Notes: a model not told the origin generated them from the letters alone. Counted from the stretch's first letter, positions 33,801-42,470 are shown. The stretch is DNA of 64,000 nt from Schistocephalus solidus (GCA_017591395.1 WEDG01005196.1:1-64000); one strand, 5' to 3'. Numbers and translations: made by a program.

Positions 33801-34619
33801 TACTTACCCGCTCATCACTTGATCTCAGAGGAGTATGCTCCACCAAGCCTTTCATGCAATTTTTGCCGTCTTTCTTACTTCAATGTGCCCACTCGTCTCC
33901 TTTCCATTTCTGCAGGTGGTGATGCAGAATTGGAACTCATTGACTCCCTGGATCCATTCTCCGAGGGTATCGTGTTCAGCGTGCGTCCGCCAAAGAAGAC
34001 ATGGAAAAGCATCGCCAATCTGTCGGGCGGAGAGAAGACCCTCTCCAGCCTGGCTCTCGTGTTTGCTCTTCACCACTTCAAGCCAACACCGCTCTACGTG
34101 ATGGACGAGATTGATGCGGCCCTGGACTTTAAGAATGTCTCTATTGTGGGCAATTACGTAATGGAGCGCACAAAGGATGCCCAATTTGTCATTATCTCTC
34201 TGCGCAACAACATGTTCGAATTGGCCGATCGCCTGGTCGGCATCTACAAGACGCACAATATCACAAAGTCTATCTCCGTGGATTGTCACGTGCTGGCTCA
34301 GCGGTTGAACCAGGCGGTAAGCAAGGTGCGTGGTCACCAATCGAAACAGCAGCAGCAGCGATGGCCGCTCACAACAACAGCAGCGACGTCGTCCTTGCCA
34401 GTGCCCCCTTGTGTTGGCGTGCTGGGTAGTCAGCCTGTGGTGACAGACGGCACAGTGGTTGGTGCGACTGCCGAGACCTCCGTCTTGTTAGGCCCTCGGG
34501 GAGATATCGTGGGCTCGAAAGCGGAGAATGAGCCATCGAACGAGATCGAGGCGCAACTCGCCGGGGTTGTTAAAGACGAAGGCACCGATTCAGACACTCC
34601 AATTATTGAACTCTATTAG
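18604..34619 (+). CDS. SMC4: SMC4, condensin ATPase subunit (13 coding exons)
   Basis: SMC4 pairs with SMC2 in condensin and drives ATP-dependent mitotic chromosome compaction in the nucleus. Exons: 18604-18817, 18861-19058, 19803-20039, 20683-20964, 21112-21900, 23034-23268, 25407-25627, 25738-26013, 26104-26382, 26493-26693, 26788-27178, 28167-28430, 33916-34619. The product is about 1429 residues after allowing for one frame break. Seen: Walker A GPNGSGKS (residues 72-79), [20 protein letters not shown] (exon 3), coiled coil (about 220-570), hinge with [13 protein letters not shown] and SGAMTGGG (about 575-750), second coiled coil (to about 1160), LSGGEK (1231-1236) and Walker [11 protein letters not shown] (1257-1266). 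The [14 protein letters not shown] and FKNVSIV contexts point to SMC4 rather than SMC2 or SMC1/3. Odd points: an extra T in exon 2, a GC donor after exon 5, and a tail longer than in vertebrate SMC4 (about 1290 residues). Confidence 0.95.
18861..19058 (+). CDS. SMC4: SMC4 exon 2, with a one-base frame break
   Basis: Encodes the rest of Walker A ([15 protein letters not shown]), then [20 protein letters not shown]. The two halves are in different frames: TTT at 18905-18907 has one T more than needed. Removing one T gives 197 bases and restores phase with exons 1 and 3. Donor is GAG followed by GTATGT. Confidence 0.85.
19059..19802 (+). other. SMC4 intron 2; nothing recognised
   Basis: 744 bases between GTATGT and TTTAG. 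AT-rich, no repeat from elsewhere in the window recognised. Confidence 0.6.
19803..20039 (+). CDS. SMC4: SMC4 exon 3
   Basis: Residues about 138-216, in phase 0. Includes [20 protein letters not shown] and the highly conserved [20 protein letters not shown], the Q-loop region of the N-terminal ATPase half. Acceptor CTTTAG, donor GTAAGT. Confidence 0.93.
20040..20682 (+). other. SMC4 intron 3; nothing recognised
   Basis: 643 bases between GTAAGT and ACACAG. A short GC-alternating run (GCGCGCGCGC near 20541) is the only feature. Confidence 0.6.
20683..20964 (+). CDS. SMC4: SMC4 exon 4
   Basis: Residues about 217-310. Starts [12 protein letters not shown], joining the conserved EYLE of exon 3, then enters the first coiled coil ([20 protein letters not shown]). 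Donor is GAG followed by GTTAGT. Confidence 0.93.
21112..21900 (+). CDS. SMC4: SMC4 exon 5, first coiled coil
   Basis: Residues about 311-573, nearly all charged heptad-type coiled coil, with a serine-rich break ([16 protein letters not shown]) near residue 515-530. Ends AKSSFQ. The donor is GCAAGA, a GC-AG intron. The frame stays open into the intron to 22242, but that extension has no SMC-like sequence. Confidence 0.9.
21901..23033 (+). other. SMC4 intron 5, GC-AG type
   Basis: 1133 bases with donor GCAAGA and acceptor CAACAG. Pyrimidine-rich around 22040-22200 and 22830-22940. No mobile element recognised. Confidence 0.6.
23034..23268 (+). CDS. SMC4: SMC4 exon 6, hinge (first part)
   Basis: Residues about 574-652. 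Contains [38 protein letters not shown] and [14 protein letters not shown], the first half of the SMC hinge dimerisation domain. Ends phase 1 before GTAACC. Confidence 0.93.
23293..23345 (-). mobile_element. solo LINE-A 3' end in SMC4 intron 6
   Basis: CAAGTCACATTATTGAGGGA followed by an AAGACTTTTGCT-type block matches, in minus orientation, the 3' terminus of the LINE-A at 8223-8280. Only about 50 bases remain, an extreme 5' truncation. Confidence 0.55.
23866..24260. repeat. composite repeat K plus LINE-R 5'-end-like segment (intron 6)
   Basis: The first part (about 23866-23935, CAGACGGTTGCCGAACTCCA) matches an insert in LINE-R copy 2 at 39180-39240. The second part (about 24104-24160, GAGCCACAGATGAGTCGCGT) resembles the 5' region of LINE-R at 33357-33415. 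No coding sequence. Confidence 0.45.
24430..25250 (-). mobile_element. Penelope-like element fragment with GIY-YIG domain (intron 6)
   Basis: On the minus strand the sequence reads [18 protein letters not shown], then [20 protein letters not shown] and [13 protein letters not shown]. These are the CxxC..Y.GQT..L..R..EH pattern and downstream helix of the GIY-YIG endonuclease at the C terminus of Penelope-like elements. Upstream (24807-25118) is the linker with [17 protein letters not shown], which matches the linker of the element at 46120-47670. The reverse transcriptase is missing. Several stops. Lies antisense within SMC4 intron 6. Confidence 0.75.
25407..25627 (+). CDS. SMC4: SMC4 exon 7, hinge (second part)
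   Basis: Begins [15 protein letters not shown] after acceptor CCCAAAG, then [34 protein letters not shown] and FRVVTLQ. The phase matches exon 6. Confidence 0.93.
25738..26013 (+). CDS. SMC4: SMC4 exon 8
   Basis: Residues about 726-817. [20 protein letters not shown] closes the hinge (SG.MTGGG is conserved in SMC proteins). The second coiled coil then begins. Donor is CAG followed by GTCGGT. Confidence 0.93.
26104..26382 (+). CDS. SMC4: SMC4 exon 9, second coiled coil
   Basis: Residues about 818-910, lysine/glutamate/alanine-rich coiled coil ([20 protein letters not shown]). Flanked by a 90-base and a 110-base intron. Ends KKIKE before GTACTT. Confidence 0.9.
26493..26693 (+). CDS. SMC4: SMC4 exon 10, second coiled coil
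   Basis: Residues about 911-977: [20 protein letters not shown], then [20 protein letters not shown]. It has no upstream start codon and is recognised only by phase, acceptor CATAG and donor GTACGT, and coiled-coil continuity. Confidence 0.88.
26788..27178 (+). CDS. SMC4: SMC4 exon 11
   Basis: Residues about 978-1107. Coiled coil, then an acidic segment ([17 protein letters not shown]) where vertebrate SMC4 has a shorter loop, then [11 protein letters not shown]. Ends phase 1 before GTAGGG. Confidence 0.9.
27605..28095 (-). mobile_element. LINE reverse transcriptase C-terminal remnant (intron 11)
   Basis: Minus-strand pieces in three frames give [35 protein letters not shown] and [10 protein letters not shown]. 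They correspond to the R(R)GDL..YK, FFTQRVV..WN.LP and FK.RLD blocks at the end of CR1/Jockey reverse transcriptases; LINE-D at 43268-43372 shows the same blocks. Closest to LINE-D, but assignment is uncertain. Confidence 0.5.
28167..28430 (+). CDS. SMC4: SMC4 exon 12
   Basis: Residues about 1108-1195. [20 protein letters not shown], then RVAELD and [20 protein letters not shown] lead back into the ATPase head. Ends phase 1 before GTGAGC, the donor of the 5485-base intron. Confidence 0.93.
28440..29930 (+). other. 5' part of SMC4 intron 12; no element recognised
   Basis: About 1.5 kb without motifs I recognise on either strand. A block near 28660-28800 is purine-rich. Minus-strand open frames here have no family resemblance. 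Confidence 0.4.
29935..30245. repeat. repeat E, copy 1 (partial)
   Basis: Shares CGACAGAGTC-, CCGGAGATGGGA- and TACCGCACTCTCT-type blocks with 30265-30690 and 54845-55285. The order of blocks is conserved; the far end (from AGCCTGACTCTCAGTC on) is missing. No coding sequence. Confidence 0.55.
30265..30690. repeat. repeat E, copy 2
   Basis: A 425 bp unit with clear similarity to 54845-55285; for example CTCAGTCCGCCAGTCAGCCA and TTTTAGCGCACCGTGAT are present in both. It abuts the truncated end of LINE-R copy 1 at about 30690. A tRNA B-box-like GGCTCGAATCC lies near 30492. It may be a SINE or the 3' untranslated part of LINE-R, since a copy also follows the LINE-R stop near 55711. Confidence 0.6.
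30700..31736 (-). pseudogene. LINE-R reverse transcriptase region, truncated
   Basis: Open pieces 31353-31736, 30935-31249 and 30700-30901. Blocks: [40 protein letters not shown] (fingers), TKAFDTVN (motif A), [13 protein letters not shown] (motif B region) and FADDCAL (motif C). The thumb and everything C-terminal are missing. Confidence 0.8.
31906..33299 (-). pseudogene. LINE-R endonuclease region
   Basis: Two long open pieces, 32649-33299 (216 codons) and 31906-32652 (248 codons), abut with a frame change. They carry the two lobes of an AP-type endonuclease: AALSET near 32950, [18 protein letters not shown], then [19 protein letters not shown] and a connector with an acidic FDDDDANIS stretch. 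The LINE-R copies at 37805 and 39836 lack the second lobe. This copy shows the undeleted arrangement. Confidence 0.8.
33481..33915 (+). other. 3' end of SMC4 intron 12
   Basis: About 430 bases between the 5' end of LINE-R copy 1 and exon 13. Pyrimidine-rich before the acceptor TTTCTGCAG. A 122-codon open frame has no recognisable domain. Confidence 0.5.
33916..34619 (+). CDS. SMC4: SMC4 exon 13, C-terminal ATPase half and tail
   Basis: Starts [18 protein letters not shown]. Holds [19 protein letters not shown] (ABC signature), [19 protein letters not shown] (Walker B and D-loop) and [20 protein letters not shown]. After about residue 1310 comes a tail with a short glutamine run (KQQQQRW), threonine/valine-rich and acidic text, ending at TAG 34617-34619. 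The tail is not part of the conserved core. Confidence 0.95.
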
Positions 34620-35336
34620 CGAATTTCAGGCAAGCGGAATTCTATTTTTCACTCGACCATTGGACTTAACACAGTCAGTGCCATTAGCAGCGTTTTTGTT
34701 TAGGTAATCTAGAATCCCTGTCCTGCACATCGCGATAGTCATTGGTTGTCTGCTTTAAACCTTGTTTACTCTTCCTATTCTTCTTCTCCTTCTTCTTATT
34801 CATTATCATCATCATTCTCATCATCACCACCACCATCATCCTCATCAGAATCACCATCATCATTATCAGCCTCCATTTTTCTTTTTCCTTTTCTTCCCTC
34901 CAACCTACCCCCGTGTTCATCCTGCTAAGTTTAGACCGAGCTCTTAGGTACCGTTAGCGTAACGTAGGCGCCGAACTGTATCAGAGAAAACAGCAGAAAT
35001 GTTGATTTTTATATCGCACCTGTTAAAATGAGGACATCGAGGAAGACCACCTGGCTCTTCGGGTTTTCCATCATCGTGAATTAAAAATTAGCGCAGACAA
35101 CGCTGAGGATATTCCTTTAACGCCAATGCCTTATCCGAGGCTGTACTGACAGCGCACATCGCTGTTTTTTGAAGCTCCGATTTTCTTCGGCTTTTTGTAG
35201 AATCCTTTTTGGCGGCGCCATGTACTACCAGCCCCACCCTGCCTTATGTACAGAACCTTCTTAATCGGTCCAATCTTGTTAATATACCATAAGTTTCCGT
35301 CTGGGTTTATTTTTTATCTGCATTTATGTCAATAAA
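34620..35336 (+). terminator. SMC4 3' flank with candidate poly(A) signal
   Basis: After the TAG there is a TTC/TCA-rich simple repeat (34770-34885) and no further domain. The first canonical AATAAA on the + strand is at 35331-35336, giving a possible 3'UTR of about 720 bases. A weaker ATTAAA lies near 35082. Confidence 0.3.
34770..34885 (+). repeat. imperfect TTC/TCA trinucleotide repeat
   Basis: Runs of CTTCTTCTT, then ATCATCATCA and CACCACCACC. Pyrimidine-biased on the + strand, within the likely SMC4 3'UTR. The open frames through it are low-complexity artefacts. Confidence 0.7.
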
Positions 35337-35339
35337 TAC

Positions 35340-36670
35340 TCTCTTCATGATTTTCTTCACCCGTTTGTGTTTCATTGACCTGTGGGAAGGCAAGCACAGA
35401 TCATCTGTTTGCGAAACCTGGCCTACAGCCTCGAGTTGTCGACCTCTGCCTCAGCATACTCTGTCGTTGGAATACCCCAGATTTGTGCTCGAAATCGCAA
35501 CGGCGCAGATCATTTGACCGTCGTCTTGAAATGTGTCCTTAAAAGGCCAAAAAATATCGTACTAAACTGATTATTGGTGGAATTTGTGTCGTGTCGTTTC
35601 AAATCGCCGCACCTTGTAGGTTGTTTGGGGGAGGAGGTGAACTCAGTCCTAGTACTGCATCTTTACTTCAATCTTCATCCGAACTTGCAGTTAACGTGTT
35701 ATCTCAGGAAATGGTAAGCATAATTCTGAAATGTGTTTCCTCTTCCAAGTGACAACTTAAGTAGCGTTTTAGTTTGAATCCTTGCGCAGCACAGTCCCAA
35801 GATATTTCAATTACTTCAGGATAACGGCTTGTGAAGGCACTTTTTTGCGGCCGTCTGTGAAAACTGCACTTCATGTGTTATTGATTTTTTCTATTTATTT
35901 GCGATACACTTTAACTCAAATATACTTGTCAGGAAAAGTGCACAAAAATGTTCGTGTACTAATTCCATAACGACTTACGTCTAGTTTGTTTTTTTTTGCT
36001 TGAAGAACGAGTATCTTTAATTGCTGTTTAATTTTACGACCGGACTTTCAATCAAGGTTAACACACTACATGCTCTACACATTCCGTCTAAGAAACACTC
36101 ATTCATCACTAGTAAGAAGTTCACTCTAATCAAAGAATCTTTCAATAGATATGCAATAGCTTGACTACTTTCTAGGGAGCCCTTATCAACGGAAAATTTC
36201 CATGCTTTATGAATGGAAATTTCCCGGGCTTAAGAATCTCAAAATCAGAAGCATTTTAAAACCGGCAGATACCCGTTCTTTAAGTAAAAAAATCCAAGTA
36301 AGTGACACTTTCAACCGAATGTTTACAGGGAAGTATATTTTTATGCACGTTTTCTGTGAAATATATTCCATCTTATATGAACGTGGAAAATCATAAGCAT
36401 ATGCATACTACTTAAGTGGTCATATTTACAGAATAAAGATTTTAAAAGGCGAGCGGGAAGAAGCTCGTCCGAAATGCATCATCTTGACCTGACTGAAATA
36501 TCTTGGGAGTAGGCTTCACGGTAACTAATATTAAAATTATTTTTTTATTATTTTTTTGCAAACTGAAAACACATTGCAAGAGTCAAGTTAAGATTTCATG
36601 AGATAGCACATAAACTGGAGTAATGAGCGTTATGCATCTTACGTCACACCGTCGTAGGTGTGCAAGGACG
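35340..36670. other. no recognisable feature
   Basis: AT-rich unique-looking sequence downstream of SMC4. Open frames of about 60 codons only; no motif on either strand. Confidence 0.4.
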
Positions 36671-36673
36671 TTG

Positions 36674-36687
36674 GTTGCCTAGGCAAC
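36674..36687. promoter_or_regulatory. perfect X-box-like palindrome
   Basis: GTTGCCTAGGCAAC is a perfect 14-base palindrome that fits the RFX-family X-box (GTNRCC, 0-3 bases, RGYAAC). RFX factors drive ciliary genes in animals. No recognisable gene follows within 1 kb on either strand, so the target is unknown and the site may be fortuitous. Confidence 0.35.
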
Positions 36688-36689
36688 GG

Positions 36690-37800
36690 ATCGTATGTGA
36701 AGGAAACATTGCTATTAGGGACGTGGGAGGGAGTCTCCTAAAGCAAGCAAAGTTCTTATCTGCTGTCTTACTGTTAAGTTCACGGAATCGCAGGTCCCAC
36801 GACATGCCGGTGGTGTTTGTCTTCATTTTGCAGTAAGTAATGGCGTTTTACCGCGGTCTGGAACGGCAAGCAGAGCGAATTGGACGTTCAGTTCAAAAGA
36901 AGTAGGACCTAATCCTAGAGATGCTACATCTACCAACTGTCTAGCTGGGCTTTAGCTCATTCTACTGGTCTCTACTCTCCCGGAATACATTCCTGGGATA
37001 CACTGGCATCCTGTGGCAGCCCTCTCAGAAGTTTTAATGTTGAGAACACGAAGGTTTCACAAATAAGAAGTCAGGGAAGACTGATGTCAGTGGGAGAGCT
37101 TTACTGAGAGGAAAGGGGCTCTACACACAGCCGCTTTTAGCTGTTTCTTCAGGCCAGTTGTTGTGCTTCCGTGTCCGTGCCTGAGAGTTTTGACCTCAGG
37201 GCGTGGATCCTCTGTCGCCTGCGGCCAATCAGTGAAACGACGAAATTTGATTGGCTTCGAGCTCTTAAGAGGCTGGCGCCAAGACTTGCGCTGCTCCAGC
37301 AGCGAACCGACAAGGAGCATAAGCGCACAGTAGGACATGCCTGACGAGTAAGTGTATCTGCTGTTGATCACGCGAGCGGACTGCTTCGAACAGGTGGACA
37401 AGAAAACAGCGTGACAAACTCGGTACCAGAAACGACCGCTAGACTCCGTTCCTTAACCGAAGAGTTAAGGTGCAGAAATTCGCTGACCTGACCGGAAAGC
37501 TCTGAACACATCGCCTGGTAGTTAAATCCCTTCATAAGCCTTAAAAATCATTTTAGAAACCGAAGCGCAGGCACAGCTCTTGCTACAAAGAAATTCATCT
37601 CTGTGGGATATGCTGGCTGGTGTTTTTTTTTCAACCGGACTACGAGACGAGAGAACGAATGAAGATGAATCAACTGATAAACGACCTGAAAGAGCGAAGG
37701 AGCAATGGCAAAAAACACGTAAAAATCAGAGAGAGGTGCATAATTCACGTCAAGGGAGAATTTCTTTGGCGGAAAGCTGTAAGGCTGACAGGTTCTCCAC
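36690..37800. other. no recognisable gene
   Basis: A 104-codon minus-strand frame (37087-37401) sits in a GC-richer block containing CCAATCA and GAGCTCTTAAGAGGC. I do not recognise it. It might be an LTR or promoter region, but no partner repeat is present in the window. Confidence 0.3.
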
Positions 37801-38517
37801 TATAAAAATTCCCACTTCCTCCTCCGTCACGGTGTTAAGGGCGCAGTCGTCCGCGAAGAGCAAGTCATTGACTGTAGTTGTAGACACGCGCGTTGGAGCC
37901 TGCATACGCCGACTGTTGAGAAGGTGCCCGTCAGTTCTGTAGGCGATGCGGATACCAGGCTGCTCATCACGGTAGGCGTCCATCAGCATAGCCGAGAACA
38001 TGAGACTGAAGAGGGTGGGGGCCAGTACGCAGCCCTGCTTCACTCCGTTGGTCACTGCGAATGCTTCGGATACCGTCCCGTTGTCAGTGACGCGCGCCGT
38101 CATCCCGTCCTGAAGCTGACGCACCATGTGCGTGAACCGCTCAGGACAACCAAATTTCTGCATGACTTTCCACAGTCCGTCACGATTCACCGTGTCAAAG
38201 GCTTTCGTTAGATCCACGAAGGTAGTGTATAGGTGAGTTCGCATCTCCTGACACTTCTCTTGTAGCTGGCGGGCGGCAAAGAGCATATCGGTTGTTCCGC
38301 GGTGTCCGCGGAAGCCACGTTGGTTTTCCGGGAGCAGGCCCTGCTCTAGGTGACCGTTAAGACGATTGAGAAGGATACGGGCGATGATCTTCCAGGCGAT
38401 GTTGAGCAACGAGATGCCTCTGTGATTATCACAGTGTTGCCGGTTCCCCTTCCGTTTGTAGAGATGGACGATGGTCGCGTCTTTGAAATCCCGAGGAACT
38501 TGTCCTTGGCGCCACAT
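37750..38517 (-). pseudogene. LINE-R reverse transcriptase, long open fragment
   Basis: An uninterrupted 255-codon stretch covering fingers and palm through [14 protein letters not shown]. This is the longest intact LINE-R polymerase piece in the window. The last residues run into unrelated sequence. It starts at the deletion junction and lacks the thumb, so it cannot be active. Confidence 0.8.
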
Positions 38518-39575
38518 TTCCTGGAAGAGTGTTGTGAGTTGAAGTTCCCGAGGACAATTAACTTGTTTTATTTCGGCCCAGTCGCAAGCAGGGCGTGTAG
38601 GTCCTCATAGATCTCGTCTTTCACCGAATCAGAGCTCTTTCTTGGGGGTGCGTAGGCGCTGATGATGGTAGCGAACTTGTTTCCCCGAAGAGGCAGGCGG
38701 AGGCTCATCAGGAGATCATTGATAACCTGTGGCAGACAGAGCAGACGTCCCACGATGTCGTTCCGGATGACAAAAGCAACACCAGCGTCGCGTCTATCTG
38801 CCTTTGGCCGGCCGCTTCAGAAGGTATAGCCGGCAGCCACCACCTCCAGCTGACCGTGCTTTGAGAATCGGGTCTCACTGAGAGCAGCAATGTACACCTT
38901 GAAGCGCGCCAGTTCCCGAGCGTCTAGCGCCGTCCTCCGTTCCGACTGGTTGCTCCTAGGATTGTCTAAAAGGCAACGAACATTCCGGGCTGCTAGTGTG
39001 AGTGGTCTCACCCGAGCAGCCTGGAGGGTATGTTGAGGAGGATGGGGACGGGGGGTATCGTTGTTTGTTTGAGTTTTACGACCGCGCAGTTTGTGACCTG
39101 CGATCCACGGCCGGCTGCAGAAGACGTGATAACCAGCATTTGTTTAGGGCACATTTTCTAGCCCCTTCCTCCGCGAGGAGGCAAGCAGTGCTCTCCCTAA
39201 ATAGGGCTGCTCGGACATCCCAGACGGCTGCCGAACTCCACTATGGGTCACGGTTTTGTTTTAGTGGGAGAACGATCCCGAGTTAGCCTGGGCCACCTAC
39301 GGGGTTGCTGTCGCCCCCCACCGTAGGACTTTTTGAGAGGGGCGAGGTGGAAAGTTCGGGAGTCAGACATACCGGGCATGGAGGCACACAAAACACCGGA
39401 GACCCTCACCTGATTTAGCTCGCCGTTCGTGACGGTTGCCCGGGGTGTGGCCGCTGGGAGGAACCCAACTTCGAAGAGCCAGTTAGAGGCGGCCACAGGA
39501 GCATTCCCAACCTGTACGAGCGACCAAATGCAATCTGTGTCGTGCTACCCTAACTAGTACCCCTACACCCCTGTA
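37805..39575 (-). mobile_element. LINE-R copy 2 (tandem unit 1), internally deleted
   Basis: Minus strand. 5' part with endonuclease start (LAARNVRCLLDNPRSN near 39005, ALSETRFSKHGQLE), then a direct jump near 38540 into the reverse transcriptase ([72 protein letters not shown]). About 1.1 kb present in copy 1 (31530-32620) is missing. The unit ends at 37805 just past the catalytic motif. An extra segment with repeat K is inserted at about 39136-39320. Confidence 0.85.
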
Positions 39576-39835
39576 TATGACATACTGGCATGTAAACAAT
39601 ACGGTTTTTCAAAGGCGTCTATCGCCAAATAAACTGAAACTTATGAGGCACGATTGGCCCATGAAAATAAAAAGATCATGTAAACGATTCCATGGGTCAA
39701 TCTGGCGATAAAAATGAGCTTAAAGAAGAAACCAACACTCGGGAAAAAATCTTGCATCTTCAAGATCCCCTATCATTTATCGAATATAAATACCCAAGAA
39801 ATTAATGCCGTAAGTAAATATGGATTGCTGTCTTG
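39576..39835 (+). mobile_element. LINE-D 3' end plus flank, duplicated copy 1
   Basis: GGCATGTAAACAATACGG and CCAAATAAACTGAAACTTAT match the end of LINE-D at 43525-43603. The following 180 bases (to AATTAATGCCGTAAGTAAA) are nearly identical to 42550-42725, so this piece belongs to the tandem duplication. Confidence 0.65.
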
Positions 39836-40290
39836 GATGCACATGTGACCGAATAGGCCCATGCAATGAGTGAACGTGTGAGGACAGTGGAGGTGGTGAA
39901 CTCTGCTGTGTGTTGGCGCTCTAGGCACTGGCTCACCAGTCTCTGTGCGATGGATTCGCAAGTGACCGACCAGGCCGATGCGTTAGGTGAATGTGCGGTC
40001 GCATTGAGGACAGCTTAGGAGAGATTCTCCATCGCTGATGGTGGTGGTGAAGGCGGTAGTGGTTGCGGTGGTTGGGGGTAACAGGCGATGAGTATTGGGA
40101 TGTAGTCTGTATGATGGTGGGAGTAATGGAATTGATGCGAGGAGTGAGGGTGGGGGAGGGGGGTCTGAAGGATGGTTGGCAGAATTTGACGTAGAAGTTG
40201 GCATTGTCGGATTGTTGGTGCATTGCGTCCGAAGATGTCAGACCAGGCCGATTCGTGCATGGAAGATGCGTTGACAGCGCGGGCATGTTG
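39836..40290 (-). pseudogene. LINE-R C-terminal zinc-finger region (copy 3)
   Basis: Finger 1: TCPRCQRIFHARIGLV, one stop, then HLRTQC. Finger 2: SCPQCDRTFT, one stop, then RIGLVGHLRIHRTETGEPVP. Finger 3: LHCP..HTFTHCMGLFGHMC, damaged. The spacing C-x2-C-x12-H is that of classical zinc fingers, and the linker TETGEPVP recurs between fingers. The region directly follows the polymerase thumb and basic linker in the same orientation. Confidence 0.7.
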
Positions 40291-42470
40291 GCAGGGCCTG
40301 GGCATTGGCGGTGTTGGTCCGGGCGCTGGTGACTTTCGTGCCCATCTTTTGACCTTGGCGGTGGCGATCCGGTTGGCCTCATAGATTTCTGAACCAGTCT
40401 TCACTGATCTTCTCCATGCCGGTCTATCCTGGGCGAGGTTCTATCAGGTCGCCAGATTGATTTGCAGTTGCTTCAGTGATTTCTTCAACGTGTCCATGTA
40501 GCGTCGTTTTTGACCTCCCTGTCGGCGAGCACCCGAAGCGACATCTCTGTAGAAAAGTCATTCCGTTCTTAACATGTGTCCACTCCATCGCAGTTGCGCT
40601 TGCCTCAGCATGGCGTGAATGCTGAGGATCCCGGTCCGCTCCAGGACTTTCGTGTCCGGGATCCTGTCTTGCCATCTCGGGTTCAGTATTCTGCGGATGC
40701 AGTTGAGATGAAAGTGATTCAGATTCCTGGCTTGGTTCATGTAGACGTTCCAGGTCTCCGCTTCGTAAAGGAGTGTCGTCAAGACGACGGCCTTGTACAT
40801 CTTCAGTTTGGTGTTCAGGTGAATACCGTTGTGATTCCACACGGAGGCCGGCAGAAGGCCTGACTAGCTATGCAAATCCTTTGGGCAAACTCGTCATCGA
40901 TTCTCGTTTTGCGTGACAGCGTGATTCCTAGATAAACGAATGTTTTCACGTTTTTGAGTTGAGCAGCGTTGACATTGATTCGGCGAGCATTGTATTCCGC
41001 GCTGGGGGGCGGCTGGTGCATGACAAACGTTTTGGCTGTACTGATTGTGAATCCGAAATCGGCGCAGCCTGCAGCGAAGAGGTCCATACTCCTTTGCATG
41101 TCCTCCTCCGTCACGGTGTTAAGGGCGCAGTCGTCTGCGAATAGCAAGTCATGGACTGTAGTCGTAGACACACGCGTTGAAGCCTGCATACGCCGACTGT
41201 TGAAAAGGTGCCCGACAGTTCAATAGGCGATGCGGATCCCCGGCTGCTCATCGTGGTAGGCGTCTATCAGCATAGCAGAGAACATGGGACTAAAGAGGTT
41301 GGGGGCCAGTATGCAGCCCTGCTTCACTCCGTTGGTTACGGCGAATGCTTCCAATACCGTCCCGTTGTTAGTGACGCTCGCCGTCAGCCCATCATGAAGC
41401 TGACGCACCATGTGCGTGAACCGCTCAGGACAGCCAAATTTCTGCATGACTTTCCGCAGTTAATCGCGATTCATCGTGTCAAAGGTTTTCGACAGATCCA
41501 CTAAGTTAGTGTATAGGTGAGTTCGCATCTCCTGGCACTTCTCTTGTAGCTGGCGGGCGGCAATGATCATGTCGGTTGCTCCATGGTGTCGACGGAAGCC
41601 ACATTGGTTTTCCGGGCGCAGGCCCTGCTCTAGGTGACCGTTCAGACGATTGAGAAGGATACGGGCGAAGATCTTCCCGGCGATGTTGAGCAACGAGATG
41701 CCTCTGTGATTATCACAGTGTTGCCGGTTCCCCTTCCGTGGGTAGAGATGGACGATGGTCGCGTCTTTGAAATCCTGAGGAACTTGTTCCTGGCGCCACA
41801 TTTCCTGGAAGAGTGTTGTGAGTTGAAGTCCCCAAGGACAATTAAATTGTCTTATTTCGGCACAGTCGCAAGCAGGGCGTGTAGGTCCTCGTAGATCTCG
41901 TCTTTCACCGCATCAGAGCTCGTGATTAGGGGTGCGTAGGCGCTGATGATGGTGGTGAACTTGTGTCCCCGAAGAGGCAGGCGGAGGCTCATCAGGGCGA
42001 TCATTGATAACCTGTGGCAGACAGGGTAGACGTCCCACGATGTCGTTCCAGATGGCAAAAGCAACACCAGCGTCGCGTCTCTCTGCGTTTGGCCGGCTGC
42101 TCCAGAAGAAGGTGTAGCCGGCAGCCACCACCTCCAACTGACCGTGCTCAGTGAATCGGGTCTCACTGAGAGCAGCAATGTTCACCTTGAAGCGCGCCAG
42201 TTCCCGAGCGACTAGCGCCGTCCTCCGTTCCGACTGGTTGCTCCTAGGATTGTCTAAAAGGCAACGAACATTCCAGGCTGCTAGTGTGAGTGGTCTCACC
42301 TGAGCAGCCTGGAGGGTATGGTGAGGAGGATGGGGACGGGGGGTATGGCTGGAGGGAACCCAACTTCGAAGAGCCAGTTAGAGGCAGCCACAGGAGCATT
42401 CCCAACCTGTACAAGCGACCAAATGCAATCTGTGTCGTGCTACCCCTAATTAGTACCCCTACACCCCTGT
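39836..42470 (-). mobile_element. LINE-R copy 3 (tandem unit 2) with zinc-finger end
   Basis: Minus strand. Endonuclease start (near 42290) with [14 protein letters not shown], the same internal deletion as copy 2 (junction near 41825), reverse transcriptase (41220-41801 and 40815-41189; [15 protein letters not shown]), thumb (40558-40842; [27 protein letters not shown]), basic linker (IYEANRIATAKVKR near 40380) and C2H2 fingers (40200-40290, 39950-40035, 39836-39920). Frame breaks between most blocks. It is cut off inside the third finger at the duplication boundary. Confidence 0.85.

Noticed and set aside
34684..34960. Several open frames on both strands downstream of SMC4
   Set aside because: Low-complexity readings of the TTC/TCA repeat in the 3' flank.
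37087..37401. 104-codon minus-strand frame as a host gene
   Set aside because: No recognisable motif, no splice or promoter context, and length compatible with chance in a GC-richer block.
39836..40290. Independent host C2H2 zinc-finger gene
   Set aside because: The fingers directly follow LINE-R polymerase sequence in two separate copies (also 55711-56505) and carry the same stops-and-shifts decay, so they belong to the retroelement.
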